Source of the DNA: Micromonospora rosaria | GTDB lineage: Bacteria; Actinomycetota; Actinomycetes; Mycobacteriales; Micromonosporaceae | Reading direction: 5' to 3' | Length of the DNA: 34,399 bases | Assembly (NCBI RefSeq): GCF_001567585.1 | Contig: NZ_LRQV01000072.1 | Location: 1 to 34,399, forward strand | Part shown: in pieces, positions 16,471-25,980 of the stretch | Layout of the letters: every line of letters starts with the position of its first letter | Position numbering within the stretch: the stretch's first letter is position 1 | Notes under the pieces: generated by a model | Seen by the model: only the letters and a program-made list of their open reading frames with translations | The model's database searches: none | Told to the model about the DNA's origin: nothing | Program-made: the position numbers and the translations under genes

Positions 16471-17322
16471 GTGTACGAGATCGGCGTCAACCCCTGGGTG
16501 TGGACCTCACCGGTCGACGACGCGGCCCTGGCCGAGCTGGTACCCCGCATCGCCGGCTTCGGCTTCGACGCGGTCGAGCTGCCGATCGAGCAGCCCGGGG
16601 ACTGGGACCCGGTCCGGACCCGGGACCTGCTCGCGGCACACGGGCTCAGCGTGGCCGGTGTCTGCGCGGTCACCCCGCCCGGCCGGGACCTGGTCGACGC
16701 CGCACCGGCGGTCGTGCGGGCCACCGTGGCGTACCTGAAGGGCTGCGTGGACAGTGCGGCGGCCGTCGGCGCGCCGAGCGTCGGCGGTCCGGTCTACGCC
16801 TCGGTCGGCCGGACCTGGCGGATGACGGCGGCCGAGCGTGCCACCTGCTACGCGGACTTCCGTCGGGCGCTGGCACCGGTCGCCGAGTACGCCGGCGCGC
16901 GGGGCGTGTCCATCGGGGTGGAGGCGCTCAACCGGTACGAGACCAGCGTGGTCAACACGATCGACCAGGCGGTGGACCTGATCGACGGTCTGCCGTCGAA
17001 CGTCGGTCTGATGATCGACACGTACCACATGAACATCGAGGAGGCCGACCCGTACGGCGCGCTCGCCGTCGCCGGCCCGTACATCAAGCACGTCCAGGTC
17101 AGCGGCACCAACCGGGGCGCTCCGGGCAGCGACCACCTGGACTGGCCCCGCCTGTTCGCCGTGCTGGCCGGCACCGGCTACCGGGGCGCGGTCTGCATCG
17201 AGTCGTTCACCGCGGAGAACGAGACGATCGCCACCGCCGCGTCGATCTGGCGTCCCCTCGCCCCGTCACCGGACCGGCTCGCCCTCGACGGGCTGGCCTA
17301 CCTGCGCGGGCTCCTGGGCTGA
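16471..17322 (+). CDS. Sugar isomerase/epimerase, D-tagatose (D-psicose) 3-epimerase family
   Basis: Cytoplasmic TIM-barrel enzyme, 283 residues, xylose-isomerase-like AP_endonuc_2 fold. It lines up closely with ketose 3-epimerases: Glu151 (GVEALNRYE), Asp183 and His186 (MIDTYHMNIEE), Arg215 (TNRGAPGSDH) and Glu244 (CIESF). These enzymes use two Glu residues and a Mn/Co ion to invert C3 of free ketoses. The usual HxH pair before the NR motif reads His207-Val-Gln209, so the expected metal-ligand His is Gln. The GTG at 16471 is 7 nt after the lipoprotein stop; no longer start fits the family. Probable role: converting a rare ketose, imported by the transporter in the same operon, into a common one. 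Confidence 0.85.
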   Translation: MYEIGVNPWVWTSPVDDAALAELVPRIAGFGFDAVELPIEQPGDWDPVRTRDLLAAHGLSVAGVCAVTPPGRDLVDAAPAVVRATVAYLKGCVDSAAAVGAPSVGGPVYASVGRTWRMTAAERATCYADFRRALAPVAEYAGARGVSIGVEALNRYETSVVNTIDQAVDLIDGLPSNVGLMIDTYHMNIEEADPYGALAVAGPYIKHVQVSGTNRGAPGSDHLDWPRLFAVLAGTGYRGAVCIESFTAENETIATAASIWRPLAPSPDRLALDGLAYLRGLLG

Positions 17323-17376
17323 CCGGCCGCCACCCGTACGACCACCACCACCCGTCCCACCCGAAGGAGACCTTCC

Positions 17377-19767
17377 GTGTCCGTACCGCCTCGTCCCACC
17401 GCACCCGGACGGGTGCTGGCCGCGGTGACCACGGTGGCGCTCACCAGCGTGCTCACCGCCGCCGTCGTGGCCACCTCCGCCGCCCCGGCGCTGGCCGCCA
17501 CCACCACCCTGTACGCCGCGCCGACGGGCAGCGGCAGCACGTGCAGCGCCGCCCAACCGTGCTCGCTGACCGGCGCGCAGACCGCCGTCCGTGCCCTGAA
17601 CAGCGCGATGTCCGGCGACATCGTGGTGCACCTGGCCGACGGGGTCTACCGGCTCACCGCGCCGCTGCGCTTCACCGCCGCCGACTCCGGCACCAACGGG
17701 TACCGCGTGCTCTGGCAGGCGGCCCCGTCGGCCCGACCGGTGATCAGCGGTGCCCGCGCGGTCACCGGCTGGTCGCTCGTCGACGCCGGACGCAACATCT
17801 GGCGGGCCACCGTCGGCGCCGGGCTGGACAGCCGGCAGCTCTACGTCGACGGTGCCGTGGCCACCCGGGCGCGTACCCAGGTCAACCGGGCCGACTTCAC
17901 CGCCGACAGCACCGGCATGCGGTTCACCAGCAGCGCGTTGGGCTACCTGAACAACCTGGCCAACCAGAGCCGCATCCAGATGGAGAGCGTCAACTCGTTC
18001 ACCGACCGGTACGTGTCGGTGCAGAGCATCAGCGGCAACCAGATCCGGATGCAGCAACCCGGGTGGAGCAACAACAACTTCGGCTACGACACCTTCACCA
18101 GCCCGCACCGGGCCGGACCGCTGTACCTGAGCAACGCCTACGAGTTCCTCGACGCGCCGGGGGAGTGGTACCTCGACCCGGGCAGCGGGGCCCTGTCCTA
18201 CATCCCGCTGGCCGGGCAGAGCATGAGCACCGCCCGGGTGGAGCTGCCGACGGTGCAGTCCCTGATCCAGATCGGCGGCACGTACGCGGCCCCGGCGCAC
18301 CACATCACGTTCAGCGGCGTCACCGTGACCGGCACGAGCTGGCTCGGCGCCAGCAGCAACCAGGGGTACGTGGACCAGCAGACCGGCGCGTACATCGCCG
18401 GCACCTGGAGTTGGCCCGCCTTCACCTCCTGCCACAACGGTTGCCCGCAGTTCGAGGCCACCCGCCCGAACTGGCAGCAGATGCCGGCCGCCGTGCAGAT
18501 CTCGGCCGCCGACAACATCACCTTCAGCGACTCCTCGTTCGTCAACCTGGGCCAGACCGCCGTCGGGATCGGCAACGACGCCAACGCCCACGCCAGCGGC
18601 GTCGGTCTCGGAGCCAGCAACATCACCATCACCAGGTCCGAGATCGCCCGCAACGTGGCCGGTGGCATCGTCGTCGGTGGGGTACGCGCCGACGCCCACC
18701 ACCCGAGCGACCAGCGCATGGTCAACCGGGACATCACGATCAGCAACAACCGCCTGCACGACCTGGGCATCGAGTACCGGGGCGTCGTCTCGGTGCTCAC
18801 CACCTACGTCACCAACGCCACCGTCTCGTACAACGAGGTCTACAACATGCCGTACACCGGCATGTCCATCGGCTACGGCTGGGGGTCCAACGACGCCGGG
18901 GGCAGCAACCACTACGCCGACCGGGGCCTGTACAACTACCAGCCGCGCTACAGCACCGCCACCACCGCGTCCAACAACCGGCTGGTCGGCAACTACGTGC
19001 ACGACGTCATGCAGCAGATGAACGACGGCGGCTGCATCTACACCCTGTCGGCGAATCCGGGCGGACTGATCAGCGACAACTACTGCCTGCGGACCAACGG
19101 CCACTTCGGGCTCTACTTCGACGAGGGCTCCCGCTACTTCACCGCCCGCACCAACGTCTTCTCGTCGACCGGCACCTGGGCCACCGCCAACTACTGGTAC
19201 GCCGAGAACATGGGCAACTTCACCGTCACGAACAACTGGTCCACCAACGGCAGCACCAACGTCACCAACGGCGATCGCGGCAACGTGGTCTCCGGCAACG
19301 TGACGGTGACCAACACCAACTGGCCGGCCGGGGCCCAGGCGGTGATGGCAGCGGCCGGCCCGCAGGGCGGCGGTCAGCAGAACGTCCAGATCGTCGGCGG
19401 GCAGTCCGGCCGCTGCCTTGAGATCGGCGGATCGAGCACCGCCAACGGCACCCAGGCCCAGCTCTGGGACTGTCACGGCGGCACCAACCAGCGCTTCACG
19501 TACACCGCCGCCCGGCAACTCGTGGTGTACGGCACCAAGTGCCTCGACGCGTCCGGCCAGGGCACCGCGAACGGCACCCCGGCGATCATCTGGGACTGCA
19601 ACGGCCAGGCCAACCAGCAGTGGACGGTCAACCCGAACGGCACCATCATCGGCGCCCAGTCCGGGCTCTGTCTCGACGCCAGCGGGAACGGCACCACGAA
19701 CGGCACGAAGGTTCACCTCTGGGCCTGCCACGGCGGCACCAACCAGCAGTGGAACCTGCGGAGCTGA
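17377..19767 (+). CDS. Secreted right-handed beta-helix protein (GH141-like) with ricin lectin domain
   Basis: Exported protein of 796 residues. The signal peptide ends near residue 41 (APALA/A). The catalytic-type part (about 45-660) begins with TTTLYAAPTGSGSTCSAA and GDIVVHLADGVYRLTAPLRF, then a small insert PVISGARAVTGW and RQLYVDGAVATRARTQ, the order seen in GH141-like beta-helix glycosidases. Asn-rich beta-helix turns follow (HHITFSGVTVTG, NITFSDSSFVNLG, NITITRSEIARN). Residues about 668-796 are a ricin trefoil (NQRFTYT, NQQWTVN, NQQWNLR). GAAGGAGA sits 7 nt before the GTG start. GH141 includes fucosidase and xylanase activities; the specificity here is unknown. It lies 54 nt after the epimerase gene and probably shares the transcript. 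Confidence 0.75.
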   Translation: MSVPPRPTAPGRVLAAVTTVALTSVLTAAVVATSAAPALAATTTLYAAPTGSGSTCSAAQPCSLTGAQTAVRALNSAMSGDIVVHLADGVYRLTAPLRFTAADSGTNGYRVLWQAAPSARPVISGARAVTGWSLVDAGRNIWRATVGAGLDSRQLYVDGAVATRARTQVNRADFTADSTGMRFTSSALGYLNNLANQSRIQMESVNSFTDRYVSVQSISGNQIRMQQPGWSNNNFGYDTFTSPHRAGPLYLSNAYEFLDAPGEWYLDPGSGALSYIPLAGQSMSTARVELPTVQSLIQIGGTYAAPAHHITFSGVTVTGTSWLGASSNQGYVDQQTGAYIAGTWSWPAFTSCHNGCPQFEATRPNWQQMPAAVQISAADNITFSDSSFVNLGQTAVGIGNDANAHASGVGLGASNITITRSEIARNVAGGIVVGGVRADAHHPSDQRMVNRDITISNNRLHDLGIEYRGVVSVLTTYVTNATVSYNEVYNMPYTGMSIGYGWGSNDAGGSNHYADRGLYNYQPRYSTATTASNNRLVGNYVHDVMQQMNDGGCIYTLSANPGGLISDNYCLRTNGHFGLYFDEGSRYFTARTNVFSSTGTWATANYWYAENMGNFTVTNNWSTNGSTNVTNGDRGNVVSGNVTVTNTNWPAGAQAVMAAAGPQGGGQQNVQIVGGQSGRCLEIGGSSTANGTQAQLWDCHGGTNQRFTYTAARQLVVYGTKCLDASGQGTANGTPAIIWDCNGQANQQWTVNPNGTIIGAQSGLCLDASGNGTTNGTKVHLWACHGGTNQQWNLRS

Positions 19768-19775
19768 ACACGTCG

Positions 19776-19805
19776 GGGTGGGACGGGTCCGGCCCCGTCC
19801 CACCC
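19776..19805. terminator. Terminator between beta-helix gene and CHAT gene
   Basis: A perfect 12-bp stem (GGGTGGGACGGG and complement) with a 6-nt loop, 9 nt after the beta-helix stop and before the end of the convergent CHAT gene. Confidence 0.8.
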
Positions 19806-19915
19806 GACCCGGCTCACGCTCGGTCCACCGGGAGCCCGGGGCACGCCCGTGCTGACCCTGGTCATCTCCTCGCCGGGCGGACCGGGCGGGCCCGGCGACG
19901 TGGACGGCCCTCGGC

Positions 19916-22900
19916 TCAGCCGTCGTCGGTGCCGCCCCCGGTCTCCTCGACGGCCTCCGCCAGCGCGTCGGCCAGGTCGGGCGGGACGGCGTCGCGCAGC
20001 ACCCGGCGCAGGCCGTCCGGGCCGAGTCGTTCCCGCAGGTCGCGCAGCGCGGTCACCGGCTCCACCGGCCAGTCGCCGTGCGCCCCGCGCCACGAGCGGG
20101 CCGCCTCGGCGAGCCACGCCGCCGCCTGGTCGTACCGCTGCTGCTCCCGCGCGAGCCGGGCGAGGTGGTGGCACGTGGCCACGACGCCCGGCAGGTGGTC
20201 GGCCTCCCGGTACAGACCGAGGGCCGTACGGTAGCGGTGTTCGGCCTCGGGCCGGCGGCCACGGTCCTGGGCGACGGTGCCGAGCCGGTAGTGCGTGTCG
20301 GCGACGCTGACCGGCTCGCCGACCTCCTGGTAGCTGGTGAGCGCCTGCTCGTAGTGGCTCTCCGCCTGGTCGTACCGCCGCTGGCGCTGGGCGACCGTGC
20401 CGAGCTGGTGGTACGTGTCGGCGACGCCCTGGTGGTCGCCGTAGGCGCGGAACGTCACCAGGGCCTCCCGGTAGTGCGCCGCGGCCTCGTCGAAGCGCTC
20501 CTGGGCCTGGGCGAGGGCGCCGAGCTGGTGCCGGGTGTGCGCGGCGCCGTGCCGGTCCCGGTACTCCTGGAGGATGGCGTACGCCTGCTGGTAGTGGTCG
20601 GCCGCCTCGGCGTGGCGGCCCTGGTCCTGCGCGACGATCCCCAACTGGTGGTACGCGTACCCGGCCTTGTGCCGGTTGCCGACCGTCAGGAAGCTCGCCA
20701 GCGCGGCCCGGAAGTGCTCGTCGGCCTGGTCGAGGTGGCCCTGTTCGTGGGCGATCATGCCGAGGTGGTGGTAGCTGAAGCCGGCCAGCTCCCGGTTGAA
20801 CCGGAGGAAGCCGGCGAGGGCCGCGCGGAAGTGCTGCTCGGCCTGGTCGAAGCGGCGTTGGGACTGGGCGAGCATGCCCAGGTGGTGGACGATCCGGGCG
20901 CTGTTCTGCTCGTCGTCGAACTCGTCCAGGATGGTCAGCGCCTGCCGGTAGTGCTCCTCCGCGTCGGGGTGCCGCCGCTGCTCGTGGGCGAAGGCCCCGG
21001 CGAGGTAGTGGAAGGTGGCCAACTCCCGGCGCAGCGGCCCGGCGGCGTCCCGGCGACGGGCCAGGACCAGGCCCAGCAGGTGCCGTCGGGACTCCTGCTG
21101 CTTCTCCTGGTCGAGGTACTCCTCCAGGCACAGCACGAGCGGCGCGACCGGTTGCCCGGTCCGCAGCCCGTGGGCCAGGGCGCCGCGCAGGTTGGCGTAC
21201 TCGACGCCGGCCCGTAGCCGGCCGCTCGCCCGGTCCCGGGGCCGGGTGGAGACGAGGCGTCGGTGGATCCGTTCGGCCAGCACGGTGTAGAGCCCGTAGT
21301 GCGCCTGCCGGGTGGCCGCCTCCAGGGCGGGGAACTCCCGCAGCCGGGCCCGGAGGAAGTACGGCAGCACCGGCAGGGTCTGCACCCAGCCCGCGCGCCG
21401 GGGATGCGGTGTGGCCAGGCCGACCCGGACCGCCTCGGCGACGGCGGCGGCGAGGTCGACCGACCCGAGGGCGCGGACCGCCGCGTGGGTGGCGAGCCGC
21501 TTGCGGTACGCGTCGAGCACCGTGAGCGGGATGCTGCCGGTGAACGGGGCCAGCAACAGCAGCGCGTGCTGCGTGGCCGGGTCGAGCTTGCCGTGGCTGT
21601 ACGCGATCGCGGTGCTGATCAGGCCGAGCGGGTCCGCCTCCGTGCCGCCCTGCCGCAGGTCGGCGAGGACCTGGGCCGGGGTGTGGGTGGCCACCGTGGG
21701 CAGCACCACGGCCAGCGGCAGCGGGTACCCCCCGAGCAGGCCCCGCAGCTCCTCCAACGCCTGCCGTTGGGTCTGGTCCCGCAGGTGGTGGGCGCCGCCG
21801 TGGCGGCTCAGGACGGCCTCGACGAGCACCGACGCGGCCTGCTCGTCCAGGCCGGGCAGGGTGTACGTGTTGTCGCCGAAGGTCCGCCCGGCGAGCCACC
21901 GCTCGTCCTCGCGGGAGCCGACCAGCACCAGGGTCCGGCCGCCCTGCAACGCGCCCAGGAAGTCGGCCAGCCGGTGCCGGGCGGACTCGGACAGCGCGTG
22001 CGGGATCGCGGCCGGCGCGGCGGTCACCGACTCGGCGTTGTCCAGCACCAGCAGGTACCGGCGGGCCCGCAGCAGCCGGACGATCCGCTCGGTACGGGCG
22101 GTCTCGGTCAGCTCCTCCGCCCACCGGACCCGCTCCACCCGGCCGAGCAGGTCACCGGCGATCGTCTCGACGATCTCGTCGACGGTCCACGCCCGCTGCT
22201 CGTAGCTGAACCAGAAGACCATCTCCACCAGCCCGGTGCGCTGCCACCACCAGCCCAGGTGCCGCAGCAGCGTGGACTTGCCGGCCCCGACCATGCCCCG
22301 TACCAGCAGCATGTTGCGGTCGTCGCGGATCAGCAGCCGTCGCTCGATGGCCAGGATGTCCAGGTCACGGCCGACGAACCCGTACTCCGGGCGGGGCTCG
22401 TCCCGGACCCGGGCCTCGTACTCCAGGAACCGGTTCTCCTGCTCGACGGACATGTCGGCCAGCGCCAGCCGGACGTCCTGCTGGCTGAAGAACACCGGCA
22501 GGACCCAGTCCTCCAGGTCGAGCTGCTGGTCGAAGTACGCCCGCCGGCCCTTGGCGTCGAACAGCGACCGGCGGGCGGCCTGGACGGCGCCGATCAGGTC
22601 GTCGCCCTGCGTCAGGGCGGCGTAGAGCAGGGGCATCGCCAGTTGGGCGGCCGACACCGTCACCGAGTACGCCATCCCGATCGCCACCGGGACCCCGGCG
22701 GCGACCAGCCGCTGCGCCAGGCTGGACTCGCTGGCCGGCTCCTTGGCCGACTGGCAGGCGTTGAGCACCGCGACCGGCACCCGGTGCTCGGCCAGCAGGT
22801 CGGCCACCTCGTGCGCGGAGACCGCCTCGGCCCGGCCCTCCTCCTCGGTCTCGAAGAAGAGGAAGGCCCGCTCGCCCTCGAACGCGGCGGGCCGGCTGGT

Positions 22901-23680
22901 GAAGGTGTACCCGGAGAAGGTGTACCGCTCGGCGGCGCGGCTGCGGGTCAGCTCGGCGAAGCCGGCCACCGCGCCGTGCACGTCGAAGTGGATCACCTGG
23001 TAGTGGCCGGAGCCGTGCAGTTTCGTCTTCCAGCGCAGGTGCTGCCGCAGCGCCTGCCAGGTGCCGGGGCGGACGAGGTCGACCACGACCGGCCGCTCCG
23101 CCCGGCGCAGCCCCTCCAGCAGCGGCCGGGAGATGGTCCGGTACCCGACGTCGGAGCGCCCGTTCGGCCGGGCGGTGACCACCAGGATGTTCAGCGTCGA
23201 CGGCGGCGGGGGCAGCTCGAAACCGGGGGAGGGCAGGTCCACCCGGCGGGTCACCGGCAGCCGGAGCACGGACGGGACCCGCAGCGCCGGGTCGTACAGC
23301 GCCTCCCAGTGCAGCCGGTGGAAGGCGGCCGACCCCTGCACCTGCAACTGGCACCCGTCGAAGCCCCGCCGGGCCAGCGCGCGGTAGTGCGTGATCGCCT
23401 CCCCGGCGAAGACCTGCCCGAAGAGCCGTTCGCCGTACGCCCGCAGCCGCTGCTCGGCGTCCTCGGCCAGGTCGCGGTCGAGGAAGGGGAACCGCAGGTG
23501 CTCCTCGAAGTACCAGGCGAAGCGCTCCTCGTCGCCGGGCTCGGCGGGGTCGGTGAGCACGCCCTCGAACTCGGTGGTGTCGGCGAAGGAGACCCGGGTG
23601 ACGAACGCGCCGTCGGGCCGGCGGGACCGCTCGGTGACCCGGATGACCGTGGTGGGCGCCGGGGCGGTCGACGCGCTCAC
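19916..23680 (-). CDS. CHAT protease / STAND NTPase / TPR protein
   Basis: Large cytoplasmic protein, 1254 residues. Residues about 1-440 contain a CHAT (caspase-HetF) peptidase domain. Its catalytic His is His235 in VIHFDVHG and its Cys is Cys309 in VLNACQSA. Residues about 440-800 are a STAND-type NTPase: entry GFVGRD, Walker A GMVGAGKST with Lys468, Walker B YLLVLDNAE with Asp547, a VGSRE sensor and GGYPLPLA. Then comes a winged-helix-like stretch and about eight 40-residue TPR units (consensus YHQLG-VAQ-Q-R-D-A--HY--AL), and a short acidic tail. The GTG at 23680 overlaps the stop of the small upstream gene (GTGA), so the two are coupled. The likely role is an NTP-gated protease: TPRs or a partner sense a signal, the NTPase oligomerises and the protease is released, as in bacterial conflict systems. 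Function is inferred from architecture. Confidence 0.88.
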   Translation of the reverse strand: MSASTAPAPTTVIRVTERSRRPDGAFVTRVSFADTTEFEGVLTDPAEPGDEERFAWYFEEHLRFPFLDRDLAEDAEQRLRAYGERLFGQVFAGEAITHYRALARRGFDGCQLQVQGSAAFHRLHWEALYDPALRVPSVLRLPVTRRVDLPSPGFELPPPPSTLNILVVTARPNGRSDVGYRTISRPLLEGLRRAERPVVVDLVRPGTWQALRQHLRWKTKLHGSGHYQVIHFDVHGAVAGFAELTRSRAAERYTFSGYTFTSRPAAFEGERAFLFFETEEEGRAEAVSAHEVADLLAEHRVPVAVLNACQSAKEPASESSLAQRLVAAGVPVAIGMAYSVTVSAAQLAMPLLYAALTQGDDLIGAVQAARRSLFDAKGRRAYFDQQLDLEDWVLPVFFSQQDVRLALADMSVEQENRFLEYEARVRDEPRPEYGFVGRDLDILAIERRLLIRDDRNMLLVRGMVGAGKSTLLRHLGWWWQRTGLVEMVFWFSYEQRAWTVDEIVETIAGDLLGRVERVRWAEELTETARTERIVRLLRARRYLLVLDNAESVTAAPAAIPHALSESARHRLADFLGALQGGRTLVLVGSREDERWLAGRTFGDNTYTLPGLDEQAASVLVEAVLSRHGGAHHLRDQTQRQALEELRGLLGGYPLPLAVVLPTVATHTPAQVLADLRQGGTEADPLGLISTAIAYSHGKLDPATQHALLLLAPFTGSIPLTVLDAYRKRLATHAAVRALGSVDLAAAVAEAVRVGLATPHPRRAGWVQTLPVLPYFLRARLREFPALEAATRQAHYGLYTVLAERIHRRLVSTRPRDRASGRLRAGVEYANLRGALAHGLRTGQPVAPLVLCLEEYLDQEKQQESRRHLLGLVLARRRDAAGPLRRELATFHYLAGAFAHEQRRHPDAEEHYRQALTILDEFDDEQNSARIVHHLGMLAQSQRRFDQAEQHFRAALAGFLRFNRELAGFSYHHLGMIAHEQGHLDQADEHFRAALASFLTVGNRHKAGYAYHQLGIVAQDQGRHAEAADHYQQAYAILQEYRDRHGAAHTRHQLGALAQAQERFDEAAAHYREALVTFRAYGDHQGVADTYHQLGTVAQRQRRYDQAESHYEQALTSYQEVGEPVSVADTHYRLGTVAQDRGRRPEAEHRYRTALGLYREADHLPGVVATCHHLARLAREQQRYDQAAAWLAEAARSWRGAHGDWPVEPVTALRDLRERLGPDGLRRVLRDAVPPDLADALAEAVEETGGGTDDG

Positions 23681-24003
23681 CGATGGCTCCGGCGCACCCG
23701 TATCACCACCACCCGGTCGTCGCCGGCGACGGTCTCGACCAGCTCCAGCTCGGTGACGTCCACCGCCGGCCGGTGCTGGGTGACCAGGCGGCGGATCAGG
23801 TCGTAGAGGAGGGTGCTGGCCAGGTTCACCGCCAACGGCACCCAGATCAGCTCGGCCGGCCCCGGCCAGAAGGAGCCGGGGGTCTGGTGGCGCAGCGACG
23901 CCGTCCCCAGGGCGGCCGCCTCGTCGTCGTCGTCCCAGCTCCGGGCCAGCGTCGCGGGCGAGACGCCCGTGGCCGGATCCACCGCGATCACCAGTCGAGC
24001 CAT
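23677..24003 (-). CDS. Small protein with one hydrophobic helix, partner of the CHAT-NTPase (EACC1-like)
   Basis: 108 residues. It starts with a beta-strand-like MARLVIAVD and a variable acidic stretch (SWDDDDEAA). A single hydrophobic or amphipathic helix follows (LIWVPLAVNLASTLLYDLIR, about 53-73), then a beta-hairpin (VDVTELELVETV, DRVVVIRVRR). This layout, and its place directly before a CHAT-NTPase gene, resembles EACC1, a constant small component of actinobacterial NTPase-based conflict systems. I rely on layout and context rather than clear motif identity. GGAGG lies 7 nt before the ATG, and the stop overlaps the CHAT start by 4 nt. It may tether the large protein to the membrane or hold it inactive. 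Confidence 0.7.
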   Translation of the reverse strand: MARLVIAVDPATGVSPATLARSWDDDDEAAALGTASLRHQTPGSFWPGPAELIWVPLAVNLASTLLYDLIRRLVTQHRPAVDVTELELVETVAGDDRVVVIRVRRSHR

Positions 24004-24116
24004 CAGTCGGCCTCCAGACGAACACGTGTCGTGTCGACCACGGTGGCACAGCGTGGCAAGGGGAGCCTGGTCGCGCTCCCATCGGCCCGATCGGCAGGGA
24101 TCGAAGCGCGTACATC

Positions 24117-24146
24117 TTGACGGATTGATGAACTCGTGAGTAGCGT
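24117..24146 (+). promoter_or_regulatory. Candidate chitinase promoter
   Basis: TTGACG (24117-24122), 18 nt, TAGCGT (24141-24146). Transcription would begin near 24153, just before the palindromic operator at 24159. Confidence 0.45.
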
Positions 24147-24158
24147 CTCAGCATCGTT

Positions 24159-24175
24159 TTAGGAAACTTTCCTAA
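24159..24175 (+). promoter_or_regulatory. Perfect 17-bp palindromic operator of the chitinase gene
   Basis: TTAGGAAACTTTCCTAA is an exact palindrome around a central C, 20 nt before the chitinase start codon. From memory, similar AGGAAA-N-TTTCCT sites precede many actinomycete glycoside hydrolase genes and are linked to ROK-family regulators; this was not checked here. A half-copy (TTAGG) follows at 24179 and merges with the ribosome-binding site AGGGGAGA. Confidence 0.65.
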
Positions 24176-24194
24176 CTGTTAGGGGAGACGCGCC

Positions 24195-25811
<1,617 letters not shown>

Positions 25812-25836
25812 GCCGAGTCCGACGCGGTACCCACCA

Positions 25837-25868
25837 GGCGGGGAGGGGTCGGTCGACCCCTCCCCGCC
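25837..25868 (+). terminator. Chitinase terminator
   Basis: A near-continuous 32-nt palindrome of two 15-nt arms (GGCGGGGAGGGGTCG and complement) with 2 central bases, 25 nt after the stop. It is a very stable hairpin without a T-tail. Confidence 0.8.
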
Positions 25869-25980
25869 CGTCGCGTGGCCGGGCCGCCGGCGGGGCGCGG
25901 GCGGCCCGGAATGCAGCCGGATCGATGTGTCAGACTCGCGGTGACGAGGCAGGTCGATGCGGTGACCAGCGGGAGGACCC

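Noticed and set aside
14253..16724. An 823-codon minus-strand open frame opposite the CUT2 permease and lipoprotein genes
   Set aside because: Repetitive Asp/Gln/His/Arg-rich translation typical of antisense permease sequence; the plus strand has coupled, recognisable genes.
21263..23806. An 847-codon plus-strand open frame opposite the CHAT gene
   Set aside because: Low-complexity Gly/Arg/Pro/Val/Gln composition, no ribosome-binding site and no family resemblance; it is an antisense shadow.
24022..24029. ACACGTGT palindrome upstream of the small CHAT-partner gene as an operator
   Set aside because: Only 8 bp, common by chance in GC-rich DNA, and not repeated elsewhere in the window in a similar position.
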